Origin: Brachyspira sp949287565
Lineage (GTDB): Bacteria > Spirochaetota > Brachyspiria > Brachyspirales > Brachyspiraceae
Reading direction: 5' to 3' (one strand)
Assembly: GCF_036997615.1 (NCBI RefSeq)
Contig: NZ_JAWLQA010000014.1
DNA length: 64,000 bases
Shown here: positions 47,196-56,574 of the stretch, piece after piece
Numbering within the stretch: position 1 is the first letter of the stretch
How the letters are laid out: every line of letters begins with the position of its first letter
Notes under the pieces: model-generated
The model's database searches: none
What the model was told of the DNA's origin: nothing
What the model saw: only the letters and a program-made list of their open reading frames with translations
Program-made: the position numbers and the translations under genes

Positions 47196-47351
47196 TTAGC
47201 TATATATTAAGCCAGCAATATATCTTACAAACTCAGCGATTAAAAAGATCATCACTATGAAACCCAAGAATATCCAAGATTTCAAAGTTCTTTTTCTAGT
47301 TTCCTTTTTATTAAATTCTCTCCTAAAAGGATCGTTATTATCATATTCCAT
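47196..47351 (-). CDS. 51-residue single-TM protein after mglC
   Basis: This small gene reads a charged N-terminus (MEYDNNDPFRREFNKKETRK), then one hydrophobic helix (about residues 25-45: 'WIFLGFIVMIFLIAEFV') and the tail 'RYIAGLIYS'. It begins 15 bp after the mglC stop on the same strand, with AGGG before the ATG, and ends just before the terminator. It is probably the last gene of the mgl operon. No relative is known to me; it may be an accessory subunit or a chance small protein. Confidence 0.6.
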   Translation of the reverse strand: MEYDNNDPFRREFNKKETRKRTLKSWIFLGFIVMIFLIAEFVRYIAGLIYS

Positions 47352-47366
47352 AATAAAACCCTATAA

Positions 47367-48389
47367 TCATACTTTTTTCAAATACTTTTGTGTATCAACT
47401 GCAACAGCTGCAATTATGATAGCACCCTTAATTATGTACTGCATATATGGTGAAATACCAACGAATGTCATACCATAGTTAATAACTTGGAATATCAATA
47501 CACCAGATACAATACCTAAGATAGAACCAATACCACCAGAGAATGAAACTCCTCCTACAACGCAGGCAGCAATAGCATCAAGCTCATAACCATTACCTAA
47601 GTTGTTAGTAGCAGAACCAACACGAGCAACTTCTAATGAACCAGCTATACCATATAAAGCACCTGCCATAGTATAAACTATCATAAGAGTAAGAGGAATG
47701 TTTACACCAGAAACAGCAGCAGCTTCAGGGTTGCCTCCAACAGCAAATATATTTTTACCTAATTTAGTTTTATTCCAAATAACCCACATTATAGCAGTTA
47801 TTATGATAGCAAATATAATTAGGTATGAAATAGTATAGTTTCCTATTTTTATACCTCCCAAAGCAAGATTACTAAATCTAGGATCAAGTCCTCCAATAGG
47901 CTGAGCACCATAAGGAGGTCTGTCAAAATAAGTACTAGTTACACCATAAAGTATAAGCTGCATACCTAAAGTGGCAATAAATGGAGTTACATAAAGTTTA
48001 GAAATAATGAATCCATTTATAAATCCGAATACCATAAGTATAAGCATAACTAAAAGTATAGGGAGTATAACCGGAAGCATAGGTAAATCAGGATACATTC
48101 TAGTAGGGTTAGAAGGAGATTGTAAAAGTGAAGCACTTACAACAGCAGCAAGTCCTACAGCTCTACCAGCACCTAAGTCGTTACCTTGAGTTACAAGAAG
48201 TGTTCCAATACCTACAGCTATTATCATACGAGTAGAAGCCTGAGCAAATATATTTAAGAAGTTACTTAATTTGAAGAAACTAGGGTCTTTAATGATAATA
48301 CCTATAAGTATTACGAGTAATGCTGCAAATATAGCATTGTTTAATACAAATGATTTAATAGTTTTAATGTTTATTTTATTTTTATCCAT
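47367..48389 (-). CDS. mglC: Galactose/glucose ABC transporter permease MglC
   Basis: This 340-residue permease of the ribose/galactose (RbsC/MglC) class has about ten membrane segments. 'IAVGIGTLLVTQGNDLGAGR' is the typical second segment (in place of 'GGIDLSVG'), and the loop 'NKTKLGKNIFAVGGNPEAA' followed by 'SGVNI' contacts the ATPase. It moves glucose or galactose into the cell with MglA. It lies 21 bp after mglA. Confidence 0.92.
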   Translation of the reverse strand: MDKNKINIKTIKSFVLNNAIFAALLVILIGIIIKDPSFFKLSNFLNIFAQASTRMIIAVGIGTLLVTQGNDLGAGRAVGLAAVVSASLLQSPSNPTRMYPDLPMLPVILPILLVMLILMVFGFINGFIISKLYVTPFIATLGMQLILYGVTSTYFDRPPYGAQPIGGLDPRFSNLALGGIKIGNYTISYLIIFAIIITAIMWVIWNKTKLGKNIFAVGGNPEAAAVSGVNIPLTLMIVYTMAGALYGIAGSLEVARVGSATNNLGNGYELDAIAACVVGGVSFSGGIGSILGIVSGVLIFQVINYGMTFVGISPYMQYIIKGAIIIAAVAVDTQKYLKKV

Positions 48390-48410
48390 GATCCTTCCTT
48401 TTGATTAAAA

Positions 48411-49916
48411 TTATAAATATTTAGCAGACAATGCCATAATTTCTTCTTGATTAGTATTTTTAGTTTCAACAATACCAGCCACTCTTCCATTACTCATAAC
48501 CATGATTCTGTCAGTTATACCGAGTAATTCAGGCATTTCAGAACTAACTACTATTACAGCTTTTCCAACAGTAGCTAAATCGATAATAAGTCTGTATATA
48601 TCATATTTAGCACCAACGTCAATACCTCTTGTAGGCTCATCAAGCATAAGAATATCAGGTTTGCTTAAAAGCCATCTTCCTAATATAACTTTCTGCTGGT
48701 TTCCTCCAGATAATGTTTGTATAGCTGTTTTTTCAGAAGGAGTTTTTACCTGCATACTGTCTATAACCCATTTTGTATCTTCCTGCATCTTTTTATTATC
48801 CAAGAATCCAAATTTATTTTTATAATGGTCTATATTAGCTATAGTAGAATTAAAATTGATAGATAGCATGCCGAATATGCCTGTTTGTCTTCTTTCTTCT
48901 GTAACTAAAGCAAATCCATTTTTTATAGCTTTTCTTGTAGAAGAATTGTTAACCTCTTCAGACATTTTAAATACATGACCTGAAGATAAAGTTCTCATAC
49001 CGAATATACTTTCTAATACTTCGGTTCTTTTTGCTCCAACAAGTCCTGCAATACCAAATACTTCTCCTTTTCTTACGCTAAAATTAACTTCTTTAAGAGA
49101 AGGCTGATAAAATGCAGTGAAATCTTTTATTTCTAAAATATCCTCTCCAGGAACATTTGTTTTTTCAGGGAAACGATTAGTTAAATCTCTTCCTACCATC
49201 TGTTTGATAATCATATCAGTAGTTAATTCTTTAGATGGGGTAGTGGCAACATATTTACCGTCTCTCATTATAGTAACTTCATCAGATATTTGAAGTATTT
49301 CTTCCATCTTGTGAGATATATAGATCATACCTACGCCTCTGCTTTGAAGTTTTCTAATGATTTTAAATAATTTAGCAACTTCTTTTTCAGTAAGAGAACT
49401 TGTAGGTTCGTCTAACACCAATATTTTAGAATTATAAGAAACCGCTTTTGCTATCTCTACCATTTGCATTTCAGATACAGATAATGTAGATACTTTTGTT
49501 CTAGGATCCAGAGGTATTTCTAAATCATCAAAAATTGCCTTAGTATCATCATACATCTTTTTCTCATCAATAATAACGCCGTATTTGGTAGGATATTTTC
49601 CAAGCCATATATTGTCTTGTATATTTCTTTGTCTAACTTGGTTAAGTTCTTGGTGTACCATAGCTACACCATTATTCAAAGCTTGTTTGGGTGATATAAA
49701 GTTTACTTCTTTACCATCTAAGAATATATGTCCTTCATCTTTACGGTATATACCGAACAAACATTTCATCAAAGTAGATTTTCCAGCACCATTTTCACCC
49801 ATAAGAGCAACTACTTCGCCCTCTCTTACGGTTAGCTGTACATCATCTAATGCTTTAACACCCGGAAAAGACTTTGAAATACCTTTCATTTCAAGAACAA
49901 TTTTTTTATTATCCAT
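48411..49916 (-). CDS. mglA: Galactose/glucose ABC transporter ATPase MglA
   Basis: The 501-residue protein has two fused ABC domains, as sugar importers of this class do. The first has Walker A 'GENGAGKST', signature 'LSVSEMQMVEIAKAV' and Walker B 'ILVLDEPTSSL'. The second has a degenerate Walker A ('GLVGAKRTEV'), 'LSGGNQQKVILGRWL' and 'ILMLDEPTRGID'. The degenerate second site is normal for the family. It lies between mglB and mglC, with a hairpin in the mglB-mglA gap. Confidence 0.95.
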   Translation of the reverse strand: MDNKKIVLEMKGISKSFPGVKALDDVQLTVREGEVVALMGENGAGKSTLMKCLFGIYRKDEGHIFLDGKEVNFISPKQALNNGVAMVHQELNQVRQRNIQDNIWLGKYPTKYGVIIDEKKMYDDTKAIFDDLEIPLDPRTKVSTLSVSEMQMVEIAKAVSYNSKILVLDEPTSSLTEKEVAKLFKIIRKLQSRGVGMIYISHKMEEILQISDEVTIMRDGKYVATTPSKELTTDMIIKQMVGRDLTNRFPEKTNVPGEDILEIKDFTAFYQPSLKEVNFSVRKGEVFGIAGLVGAKRTEVLESIFGMRTLSSGHVFKMSEEVNNSSTRKAIKNGFALVTEERRQTGIFGMLSINFNSTIANIDHYKNKFGFLDNKKMQEDTKWVIDSMQVKTPSEKTAIQTLSGGNQQKVILGRWLLSKPDILMLDEPTRGIDVGAKYDIYRLIIDLATVGKAVIVVSSEMPELLGITDRIMVMSNGRVAGIVETKNTNQEEIMALSAKYL

Positions 49917-49973
49917 ATTAAAACCTTTATTTTTTCAAACTCTGCTAATATAAAAATAAATTAGATAATTAAG

Positions 49974-50007
49974 AAACAGGGATATTAAAAGATTAATATC
50001 CCTGTTT
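49974..50007 (-). terminator. Hairpin between mglB1 and mglA (attenuator or RNA stabiliser)
   Basis: AAACAGGGATATTAA (49974-49988) pairs with TTAATATCCCTGTTT (49993-50007). Read on the minus strand it follows mglB and precedes mglA, with a T-rich end. It is terminator-like and probably lowers transcription of mglA and mglC relative to mglB, a common arrangement in binding-protein operons. Confidence 0.75.
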
Positions 50008-50023
50008 TATTCAAAATTAATTA

Positions 50024-51073
50024 TTATTTATAAGCTTCTTCAGCAACGTTTATATTATCTTTAGTTATAGGTACATAAGGAACGCGAACTGCTTTAACTT
50101 CGTCTAAAGTCCAAGTAGTACCATCTAATGGATCTTTTCCAGCAGCAACATTTAAAGTAATGTCAACTAGAGCTTGAGATTGTCCAACTGGGTCATTAAG
50201 AACAGAACCTACTATAGTTCCTTTTTTGATTTCATTGATCATATCAGGAATAGCATCAACACCTACTATAGGTATGAATTTAGTAGTATCACCTTCTTTG
50301 TTGTATCCTAAAGCTTGTACTGACTGTAAAGCACCTAAAGCCATAGCATCATTGTTACAGAAGATATATTCAAGTTTGTCACCATATTTCTGTATCCAAG
50401 CATCAACTATATCTTTAGCTTTTGCAGTGTCCCACATAGCTGTTTGTTCTTCTAATTTTTCTACTTTAAGACCGTTGTTAGTAACGTATAAAGTAACATG
50501 GCTAGTTCTAGCTTCAGCATCTGGGTGTCCTGGTTCACCTTTTAATAAAGCATATTGTATAATTCCGTCACCATTTTTGTCCCAAGTAGGATTAGCTTTC
50601 CAAGTATCTACAACGATTTTACCTTGCATATCGCCTGATTCTTCTGGAGTAGTTCCTACATACCAAGTTTTATCATAGCTAGCCATAGCTTCAGCACTAG
50701 GCTGTTTGTTGAAGAATACAACAGGTATATTTTTAGTTTTAGCTTTATCTATGATAGTTTGAGCAGCTTGAGGGTCTACCAAGTTAATAGCTAATGCTTT
50801 TGAGTCTTTTTGAATCATAACATCAACTTGGTCGTTTTGCTGAGCTTGGTTGTTTTGTGAGTCATTGATTATCAAATTTGCTTTTCCGCTAATTCTAGTT
50901 TCAATGTTTCTTCTGTAGAATGACATAAAGTTATCATCGTAACGGTAAATTGTTACTCCGATAGTTGGACCATCAGTAGTTGCTGTGGATGAAGAAGATC
51001 CGCCTCCGCAAGATACCACAAAAAGTGAAGACATTATAAATAATGCCGCCATAACGATAAGTGACTTTTTCAT
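50024..51073 (-). CDS. mglB: Glucose/galactose-binding lipoprotein MglB, copy 1
   Basis: The 349-residue protein has a lipoprotein signal with lipobox Cys22 ('FVVSCGGGSSSS') and a periplasmic-binding-protein type 1 body. The sugar-site features are 'IGVTIYRYDDNFMSFYRRNI' at the start, 'ALAINLVDPQAAQ' and the calcium-site-like 'DKNGDGIIQYALLKGEPGHPD' (in part), all close to MglB. The terminal 'VPYVPITKDNI' is also shared. MglB lipoproteins are known as immunogenic surface proteins in Brachyspira. It is the copy nearest mglA and should be the main binding protein for this transporter. Confidence 0.93.
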   Translation of the reverse strand: MKKSLIVMAALFIMSSLFVVSCGGGSSSSTATTDGPTIGVTIYRYDDNFMSFYRRNIETRISGKANLIINDSQNNQAQQNDQVDVMIQKDSKALAINLVDPQAAQTIIDKAKTKNIPVVFFNKQPSAEAMASYDKTWYVGTTPEESGDMQGKIVVDTWKANPTWDKNGDGIIQYALLKGEPGHPDAEARTSHVTLYVTNNGLKVEKLEEQTAMWDTAKAKDIVDAWIQKYGDKLEYIFCNNDAMALGALQSVQALGYNKEGDTTKFIPIVGVDAIPDMINEIKKGTIVGSVLNDPVGQSQALVDITLNVAAGKDPLDGTTWTLDEVKAVRVPYVPITKDNINVAEEAYK

Positions 51074-51117
51074 ATTAGAAAACTCCTTAAATTAATTAAT
51101 ATTCTCTTAATTAATTA

Positions 51118-51144
51118 GTATATAAATTTATTTTATTAAATCAA
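51118..51144 (-). promoter_or_regulatory. Promoter of mglB1
   Basis: On the minus strand TTGATT (51144-51139) is followed after 15 bases by TATACT (51123-51118), 45 bp before the mglB1 start. AAGGAG precedes the ATG. Confidence 0.45.
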
Positions 51145-51244
51145 GTAAAATCACTTTTTTTGACTTTTTGATATTTATATGAGCTGAATTTTAAGATATG
51201 TTTAATGTTATGATAACTTTATTTGAACTTTTTATTTGTTATAT

Positions 51245-51289
51245 AAAAAGGTAAGTTATTGCTTAAATAATACAACAACTTACCTTTAA
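51245..51289 (-). terminator. Terminator after mglB2
   Basis: On the minus strand AAAGGTAAGTT pairs with AACTTACCTTT, followed by T residues. The two arms lie at about 51279-51289 and 51247-51257. It separates mglB2 from mglB1, so the two copies can be transcribed separately. Confidence 0.75.
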
Positions 51290-51310
51290 ATAATTAATAA
51301 TATTTAAATT

Positions 51311-52339
51311 TTATTTATAAGCATCAGCAGCATCATTTATATTTTCTAATGTGATGGCTCTATAAGGTACTCTTACAGCTTTTACATCATCTAAATTATA
51401 TTCTGTTCCGTTTAATACATCTTTTCCGCTTGCAGCATTCATAACCATATCAACTACAGCTTTAGCCTGATCTTTAGGGCTTTGTAAAACAGTACCTACT
51501 ACAGTTCCTTTTTTAATTTCTTCAATAATTTCAGGAATAGCATCTACACCAACTATAGGTATAAATTTATTGCTGTCGCCTATGTTATAACCTTGTTTTT
51601 GGATAGATTTTAATGCTCCCAAAGCCATAGCATCGTTATTTGAGAATATAAACTCTATGCTATCTTCATATTTTTCTACTAGAGAGTCAGTAGCTGTTTG
51701 AGCTTGAAGTATATCCCAATTTGCTGTCTGTTCTTCTAGTTGTTCTATATTTATTCCATTATTAGTTAAAACAGCTTTAATTCTTTCTGTTCTAGCTTCA
51801 GCATCTGGGTGCCCTGCTTCTCCTTTTAATAAAACATATTGAATTTTTCCATCTCCGTTTTTATCCCAAGTAGGATTTTCTTGCCAAGCCTTAACTACTA
51901 TATCACCCTGTATATTTCCGGATTCTTCACTTAAAGTACCTACATACCATGCTTTATCATAAAGCATCATATCTTCTTTGCTAGGCTCTTTATTGAAAAA
52001 TATTACAGGTATTCCTGTAGGCTTTATTTTATTAATCATAAAACTAGCTGATGCAGGGTCTACTAAATTAATTGCTAATGCATCAACCTCTCTTTGAATG
52101 GCAGCATCAACCTGATCATTTTGCTTAACCTGATCATTTTCTGAGTCATTCATTATAAATTTTGCTTTTCCATTTAACATAGTTTCAATATTTCTTCTCA
52201 TAAATGAAATAAAAGCATCATCATATCTGTAAATAGTAATACCAACTTCTATTTCATTATTAGCTTTTGAAGAATTGCCGCAGCTGGTTAATGATATAAA
52301 CAATAAAATCGATGAAATAATAACTATTGCTTTATTCAT
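51311..52339 (-). CDS. mglB: Glucose/galactose-binding lipoprotein MglB, copy 2
   Basis: This second binding protein, about 342 residues, has a lipoprotein signal with lipobox Cys20 ('ISLTSCGNSSK') and the same body plan as copy 1: 'VGITIYRYDDAFISFMRRNI', 'ALAINLVDPASAS', 'DKNGDGKIQYVLLKGEAGHPD' (in part). The start at 52339 is set by GGAG seven bases upstream; an earlier TTG overlaps that site. It is closer to copy 1 than to copy 3. It may bind a related sugar or serve as antigenic alternative. Confidence 0.9.
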   Translation of the reverse strand: MNKAIVIISSILLFISLTSCGNSSKANNEIEVGITIYRYDDAFISFMRRNIETMLNGKAKFIMNDSENDQVKQNDQVDAAIQREVDALAINLVDPASASFMINKIKPTGIPVIFFNKEPSKEDMMLYDKAWYVGTLSEESGNIQGDIVVKAWQENPTWDKNGDGKIQYVLLKGEAGHPDAEARTERIKAVLTNNGINIEQLEEQTANWDILQAQTATDSLVEKYEDSIEFIFSNNDAMALGALKSIQKQGYNIGDSNKFIPIVGVDAIPEIIEEIKKGTVVGTVLQSPKDQAKAVVDMVMNAASGKDVLNGTEYNLDDVKAVRVPYRAITLENINDAADAYK

Positions 52340-52423
52340 AAAAAACTCCAATTTTTTATATAATAATATCCAGTTTATTAAAAAAAGATATATAAGTCAA
52401 ATTAAATTATGAAAAAATATAAT

Positions 52424-53440
52424 TTATTTATATATTTTTATTGCAGTATCTATATTAGATTTATTTACAGGTATATAAGGTATTACAATATATTTATCAT
52501 TATAAAAACTAATATGTAAACCATCTAAAGGTGATTTTCCGCTTATAATATTGCTTGAAACAGAACATAGAGTTTGAGCCTGTATAGAAGGGTTTTGCAT
52601 AACAGTTGAAAATATTCCGTAATTGTTGATCTCTTCTAAACATTCAGGTATTCCATCTATTCCTACTATAGGTACATAATTAAGCATTCTGCTGCTGTTA
52701 TTATATCTAAATTCTCTCAAAGTATCTAATGCTCCCAATGCCATATTATCATTATTACATATAATATACTCTATCTTTTTGCCGTATTTAGATATTAAAT
52801 TTTTCATTACCTTTGCTGCTTCATCTCTTTTTCCCATAGCTGAAACTTCTGCTAGTATATCTAATTTTATATTATTAGAAGATATGTATTTTTTCATATA
52901 CTCTGTTCTTTTTATAGTGTCACCGTCATTCAGATCGCCTTTTAATATTATGCATTGTATTTTTCCATCTTCATTTTTATCCCAATTCATTCTTTTATTC
53001 CAGCTTTCTACTATTACTCTGCCCTGAGCACTTCCTGCTTCTTCACTTATTCCGCCTACATACCAAACTTTATCATAAGTTTTTACAACTTCTATTCCAG
53101 GTTCTCTATTAAAAAATATTACGGGCTTATTATTTATACTTATTTTATCCAATACTTTTTGAGCTTGAGATTTATCTACTAAGTTTATAGCTAGCAGATT
53201 GACATTCTTTTGTAAGAACATATCTATTTGCCCATTTTGAGTTGATTGACTGTTATAAGAGTCTACCATAAGCAAAGAAGTATTTCTATTTATATTTTTT
53301 TCTATATATTGCTTTAAAAATCTCATATAACTGTCATCGTATCTATAAAGTGCTACTCCAATAGAGTTTGTTTTTCTCTGTGTATACAATAACACAGAAG
53401 ATGATAATAATACTAATAATAAAATAATAAATTTTTTCAT
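52424..53440 (-). CDS. MglB-like sugar-binding protein, divergent copy 3
   Basis: The 338-residue protein has the same fold and order of landmarks as the two copies downstream ('GVALYRYDDSYMRFLKQYI', 'LLAINLVDKSQAQ', 'DKNEDGKIQCIILKGD'), but it has diverged. Its signal sequence, 'MKKFIILLLVLLSSSVLLYT', has no lipobox cysteine, so it should be released into the periplasm or remain membrane-anchored. The 'GHPDAEAR' block of copies 1 and 2 is replaced by 'LNDGDTIKR', next to the sugar site, so the ligand may differ. It is the first gene of the mgl group and has a strong promoter. Confidence 0.82.
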   Translation of the reverse strand: MKKFIILLLVLLSSSVLLYTQRKTNSIGVALYRYDDSYMRFLKQYIEKNINRNTSLLMVDSYNSQSTQNGQIDMFLQKNVNLLAINLVDKSQAQKVLDKISINNKPVIFFNREPGIEVVKTYDKVWYVGGISEEAGSAQGRVIVESWNKRMNWDKNEDGKIQCIILKGDLNDGDTIKRTEYMKKYISSNNIKLDILAEVSAMGKRDEAAKVMKNLISKYGKKIEYIICNNDNMALGALDTLREFRYNNSSRMLNYVPIVGIDGIPECLEEINNYGIFSTVMQNPSIQAQTLCSVSSNIISGKSPLDGLHISFYNDKYIVIPYIPVNKSNIDTAIKIYK

Positions 53441-53469
53441 TTATATATACTCCTAATAATGACTTTTAA

Positions 53470-53497
53470 ATTATAGTAAAATAGTTTTTATTGTCAA
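53470..53497 (-). promoter_or_regulatory. Promoter of mglB3
   Basis: On the minus strand TTGACA (53497-53492) is followed after 16 bases by TATAAT (53475-53470), both perfect, 29 bp before the mglB3 start at 53440. The rest of the 205-bp gap up to aroB is AT-rich with no other clear site. Confidence 0.75.
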
Positions 53498-53645
53498 GTT
53501 TATAAATATTCAAATATGATTTTTATATTATGAAAGTTTGTTTTTTATATAAAAAATATATGAAACTTTTTAGTTATTATAAAATATAATTTAATGTTTT
53601 TTTATTTTTTAAAATGATTTATAATGAATAAAAATTATAAAAATA

Positions 53646-54722
53646 ATGGATTTTGATACTATGAATAAAGTAGAAGTAAAAATAAAAAATGATTCAATTA
53701 TCAATTATGATATTTTAGTTCAAAAAGGATTGATAAAAGATACTGGTAAATTAGTAAAAAATATATTAAGAGGAAAAAGAGCCTTAATAGTTACAGATGA
53801 TATAGTAGATAAACTTTATACTAATATAGTAAAAGAAAGTTTAGAAAAGGAAGATATGATCACTTCTGTATGCGTTCTTCCAAATGGAGAGCCTAATAAA
53901 AATATAGAAAGCATTAATAATATATTTTCATCATTGGCAAAAAATGAATTAAGCCGTAAAGATATAATAGTGGCATTAGGCGGAGGAGTAATAGGAGATA
54001 TGGCCGGATATGCTGCTGCTGTTTGGATGAGGGGCATTGATTTTGTGCAGATTCCAACTACATTGCTTGCATGCGTGGATTCTTCTGTGGGAGGAAAGAC
54101 AGGTATTAATATAAAAGAAGGTAAGAATTTAGTAGGGGCTTTTCATAGTCCTAAATTAGTTATAATAGACAGCGATACTTTATTAAGCCTTCCAAAAAGA
54201 GAGTTTAATGAAGGAATGGCTGAAGTCATAAAGCATGCATTTTTATTTGATGAGGCACTTTTGGAATTGATAGAGGCACATGTTAATAATAATACTATTT
54301 TGGATATAGATTTTGTATTAAAGAGAAACTGCGAATTAAAGGCACATATTGTAGAAATAGATTATAAAGAGCAGAAAGAAAGAATGTTTTTAAACTTTGG
54401 ACATACTATAGGACATAGTGTTGAGAATGCTGCTGGTTATGGTGTATTGCTCCATGGTGAGGCTGTTGCTATAGGTATGATTTTTGCTATAGAGTATGGT
54501 ATTAGAAAAGGTATAACTAAAGATAAAAATATATTAGAAAGAGCTAAAAATATATTAAGTAAATTTTCTCTTCCAATATCAATACCTGATAACATGAATT
54601 TAAAAGACTCAATTAAACTCGATAAAAAAAGAAGCGATGATAAAATCAATTTTGTATTTTTAGAGTCTATTGGAAAACCTTGTGTTGAAAAAGTAAGTGT
54701 AGAGGATATTTTAAATGAATAA
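53646..54722 (+). CDS. aroB: 3-dehydroquinate synthase
   Basis: This 358-residue NAD-dependent enzyme makes 3-dehydroquinate from DAHP, the second step of the shikimate pathway. It shows 'ALGGGVIGDMAGYAAAVWMR' (NAD site), 'PTTLLACVDSSVGGKTGIN', the lysine-glutamate pair in 'EGMAEVIKHAF' and the metal-binding 'NFGHTIGHSVE' and 'LLHGEAVAIGM'. The ATG at 53646 gives five residues before a second Met (53661), either of which is possible. The next gene overlaps its last eight bases. Confidence 0.93.
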   Translation: MDFDTMNKVEVKIKNDSIINYDILVQKGLIKDTGKLVKNILRGKRALIVTDDIVDKLYTNIVKESLEKEDMITSVCVLPNGEPNKNIESINNIFSSLAKNELSRKDIIVALGGGVIGDMAGYAAAVWMRGIDFVQIPTTLLACVDSSVGGKTGINIKEGKNLVGAFHSPKLVIIDSDTLLSLPKREFNEGMAEVIKHAFLFDEALLELIEAHVNNNTILDIDFVLKRNCELKAHIVEIDYKEQKERMFLNFGHTIGHSVENAAGYGVLLHGEAVAIGMIFAIEYGIRKGITKDKNILERAKNILSKFSLPISIPDNMNLKDSIKLDKKRSDDKINFVFLESIGKPCVEKVSVEDILNE

Positions 54723-55356
54723 ATTTATTTTGGTACTTATGTTTTCTATTGTTATGCTGATATTATGTGCGGCTAATACAAAATCTGATAAAAAAACAAA
54801 AGTGGCAGATACAGCTTCAGTTGATATAAAAAATAATAGTTACAGTAATATAGATAAATATGTTATGGAAACTTTAAATGCTTATAGGATACATGCTACA
54901 AATATAATTGATATAAGCGGAAATAAATATTATGTTTCTAGTGTAGATATTCTTAATACTAATGATGAAAGTTTTGATGAAAAAAAATATAAAGAGAATT
55001 ATATTTATATAAGTATATGGAAACTAAATAATAATAAAGCAGATTTTGTTTCTGGTTTTTATCCGTATACTATATCTGCTGACTGGATAGGTGATATAGT
55101 TTCAGAAGTGAGTAATAATATGCTTGAATTTGTACTAGATCGTTATTCAAAGAAATATTCTTGTCTTAATTTTTATAAATTTAATATAGTAAAAAAGAAT
55201 AATACAGTTAATTTTTATCTTACTAACTTTTCAGAAAGAACTTTTAAGATGGATCCTAACACAGGAAAATTGTCAGCACCTGAATATTTCTTTGATCATG
55301 ACAATGTTATGATGAATGATATTGATAAATATTATGAGTATTACAATTTTAATTAA
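54715..55356 (+). CDS. Small exported or lipoprotein of unknown function
   Basis: The 213-residue protein starts inside the end of aroB (AATGAATAA) and should be translationally coupled to it. A hydrophobic signal (residues 3-18, 'FILVLMFSIVMLILC') ends in Cys18, which is weakly lipobox-like because the residue before it is Leu, not Ala or Gly. The rest is a single β-rich domain without a match I recognise ('DISGNKYYVSSVDIL', 'IYISIWKLNNNKADFVSGF'). It has no evident tie to shikimate synthesis. Confidence 0.68.
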   Translation: MNKFILVLMFSIVMLILCAANTKSDKKTKVADTASVDIKNNSYSNIDKYVMETLNAYRIHATNIIDISGNKYYVSSVDILNTNDESFDEKKYKENYIYISIWKLNNNKADFVSGFYPYTISADWIGDIVSEVSNNMLEFVLDRYSKKYSCLNFYKFNIVKKNNTVNFYLTNFSERTFKMDPNTGKLSAPEYFFDHDNVMMNDIDKYYEYYNFN

Positions 55357-55470
55357 AAAGTAATAAAAACTAAATTTGATTAATGAAAACAAAAAATTAG
55401 AAACTTAAAAATTTTTAGTATATATCAGAAAAATAAGTATGTATATTATAATCTTAATTAATAAATAATT

Positions 55471-55509
55471 AAGAGGCATCAACTTTTTATAAGCTAATGC
55501 CTCTTTTTT
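55471..55509. terminator. Bidirectional terminator
   Basis: AAGAGGCAT (55471-55479) pairs with ATGCCTCTT (55497-55505), followed by TTTT. It lies between the convergent exported protein and flavodoxin genes. Confidence 0.75.
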
Positions 55510-55529
55510 GTTTTAGGATTTATTTAAAC

Positions 55530-55961
55530 TTACGCTTTGAATAGGGCTTCACCCAAAGACTTACATTCATCAACAGCATTATCATCTGGAGCAAGATTTG
55601 TAATAAGTCCGTCTTTTACCAAAGAAGCACCTGTATCTTTTACATCATCCTGCCATATTCTCATCCATTCTCCATCGCCCCAATCATAAGAACCGAATAA
55701 TGCTACTTTCTTACCTGATAAACTTCCTCTTATGGAATCATAGAAAGGTTGGAATTCAGATTCTTCTAAAACTTCAGCTCCCATAGCAGGACAGCCTAAA
55801 GCTACTTTTGAATAGTTATTTATATTTGCGGCATCAAAACTGGATACATCAAAAATATCAGCTTCCCCTCCGGCATTTTCTATACCTTTTTTTACATTCT
55901 GAGCCATAGTTTCTGTATTACCAGTACCGCTCCAATATATTACTGCTATTTTATTACTCAT
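55530..55961 (-). CDS. Flavodoxin
   Basis: This 143-residue electron carrier has the FMN phosphate loop near the start, 'YWSGTGNTETMAQNV', and the later FMN-ring loops 'LGCPAMGAEVLEE' and 'FGSYDWGDGEWMR'. It is a short-chain flavodoxin of normal length. Such proteins replace ferredoxin under iron limitation or serve particular reductases in anaerobes. It lies 29 bp after the DUF3793 gene and is probably co-transcribed with it. Confidence 0.92.
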   Translation of the reverse strand: MSNKIAVIYWSGTGNTETMAQNVKKGIENAGGEADIFDVSSFDAANINNYSKVALGCPAMGAEVLEESEFQPFYDSIRGSLSGKKVALFGSYDWGDGEWMRIWQDDVKDTGASLVKDGLITNLAPDDNAVDECKSLGEALFKA

Positions 55962-55990
55962 ATTATTACCTCCAATCTATATAATAATTA

Positions 55991-56572
55991 TTAATTTTGA
56001 ATATACATTTTGTAATCGTCCATTATTTCTAATATACCCTTGCCATTTAAAAATGTATTTATATAAAAACTTCTGCATTCATTATATTTATTGAATGTTT
56101 TTATAGCTTCATTTTTATTATGATACACTTTCCAATATCCTGTATGCAGGCTATTTTTACCGTAATTATTTATAAAGCCGTATATGTCCATAAGAGGATA
56201 GCCTAAAAATATTCCTATTTCATGAGGAAAATCTTTATTGTTCTGCATTCTATATTTTAATAATTCTATACACTTATACACATCTTTAGCTTCATATCCA
56301 TAAAGCTCTAAAAAATCTAAAACATCATCATTAGAAATATATTCTTCAAGCCTTTTTTTATTATAAACATAAACTATAACTTTATTATCATAGTCTTTTA
56401 TTATAGATACATTTATATTACGGCTGTTTAATATTTTATTGTATGATGCTGCTTTTTTGTAAACCTCCTTTTTAGAGCCGTATTGGTATGTAAATATATT
56501 AGCTATCTTTATACCTGACAGAGCAGGGGCACAGTGATTTATAATTAACTCATCAAAACTATATTCTTTCAT
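55991..56572 (-). CDS. DUF3793-family protein
   Basis: The 193-residue protein matches DUF3793 by its signature 'HCAPALSGIKIANIF' near the start and 'FPHEIGIFLGYPLMDIYGFI' in the middle, ending with 'GYWKVYHNKNEA'. The family is often encoded next to a flavodoxin in anaerobes, as here, and its function is unknown. The upstream region contains 'TTAGAATA' and 'TATTCTAA' repeats (56574-56630) that could be an operator, as discussed separately. Confidence 0.75.
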   Translation of the reverse strand: MKEYSFDELIINHCAPALSGIKIANIFTYQYGSKKEVYKKAASYNKILNSRNINVSIIKDYDNKVIVYVYNKKRLEEYISNDDVLDFLELYGYEAKDVYKCIELLKYRMQNNKDFPHEIGIFLGYPLMDIYGFINNYGKNSLHTGYWKVYHNKNEAIKTFNKYNECRSFYINTFLNGKGILEIMDDYKMYIQN

Positions 56573-56574
56573 TG

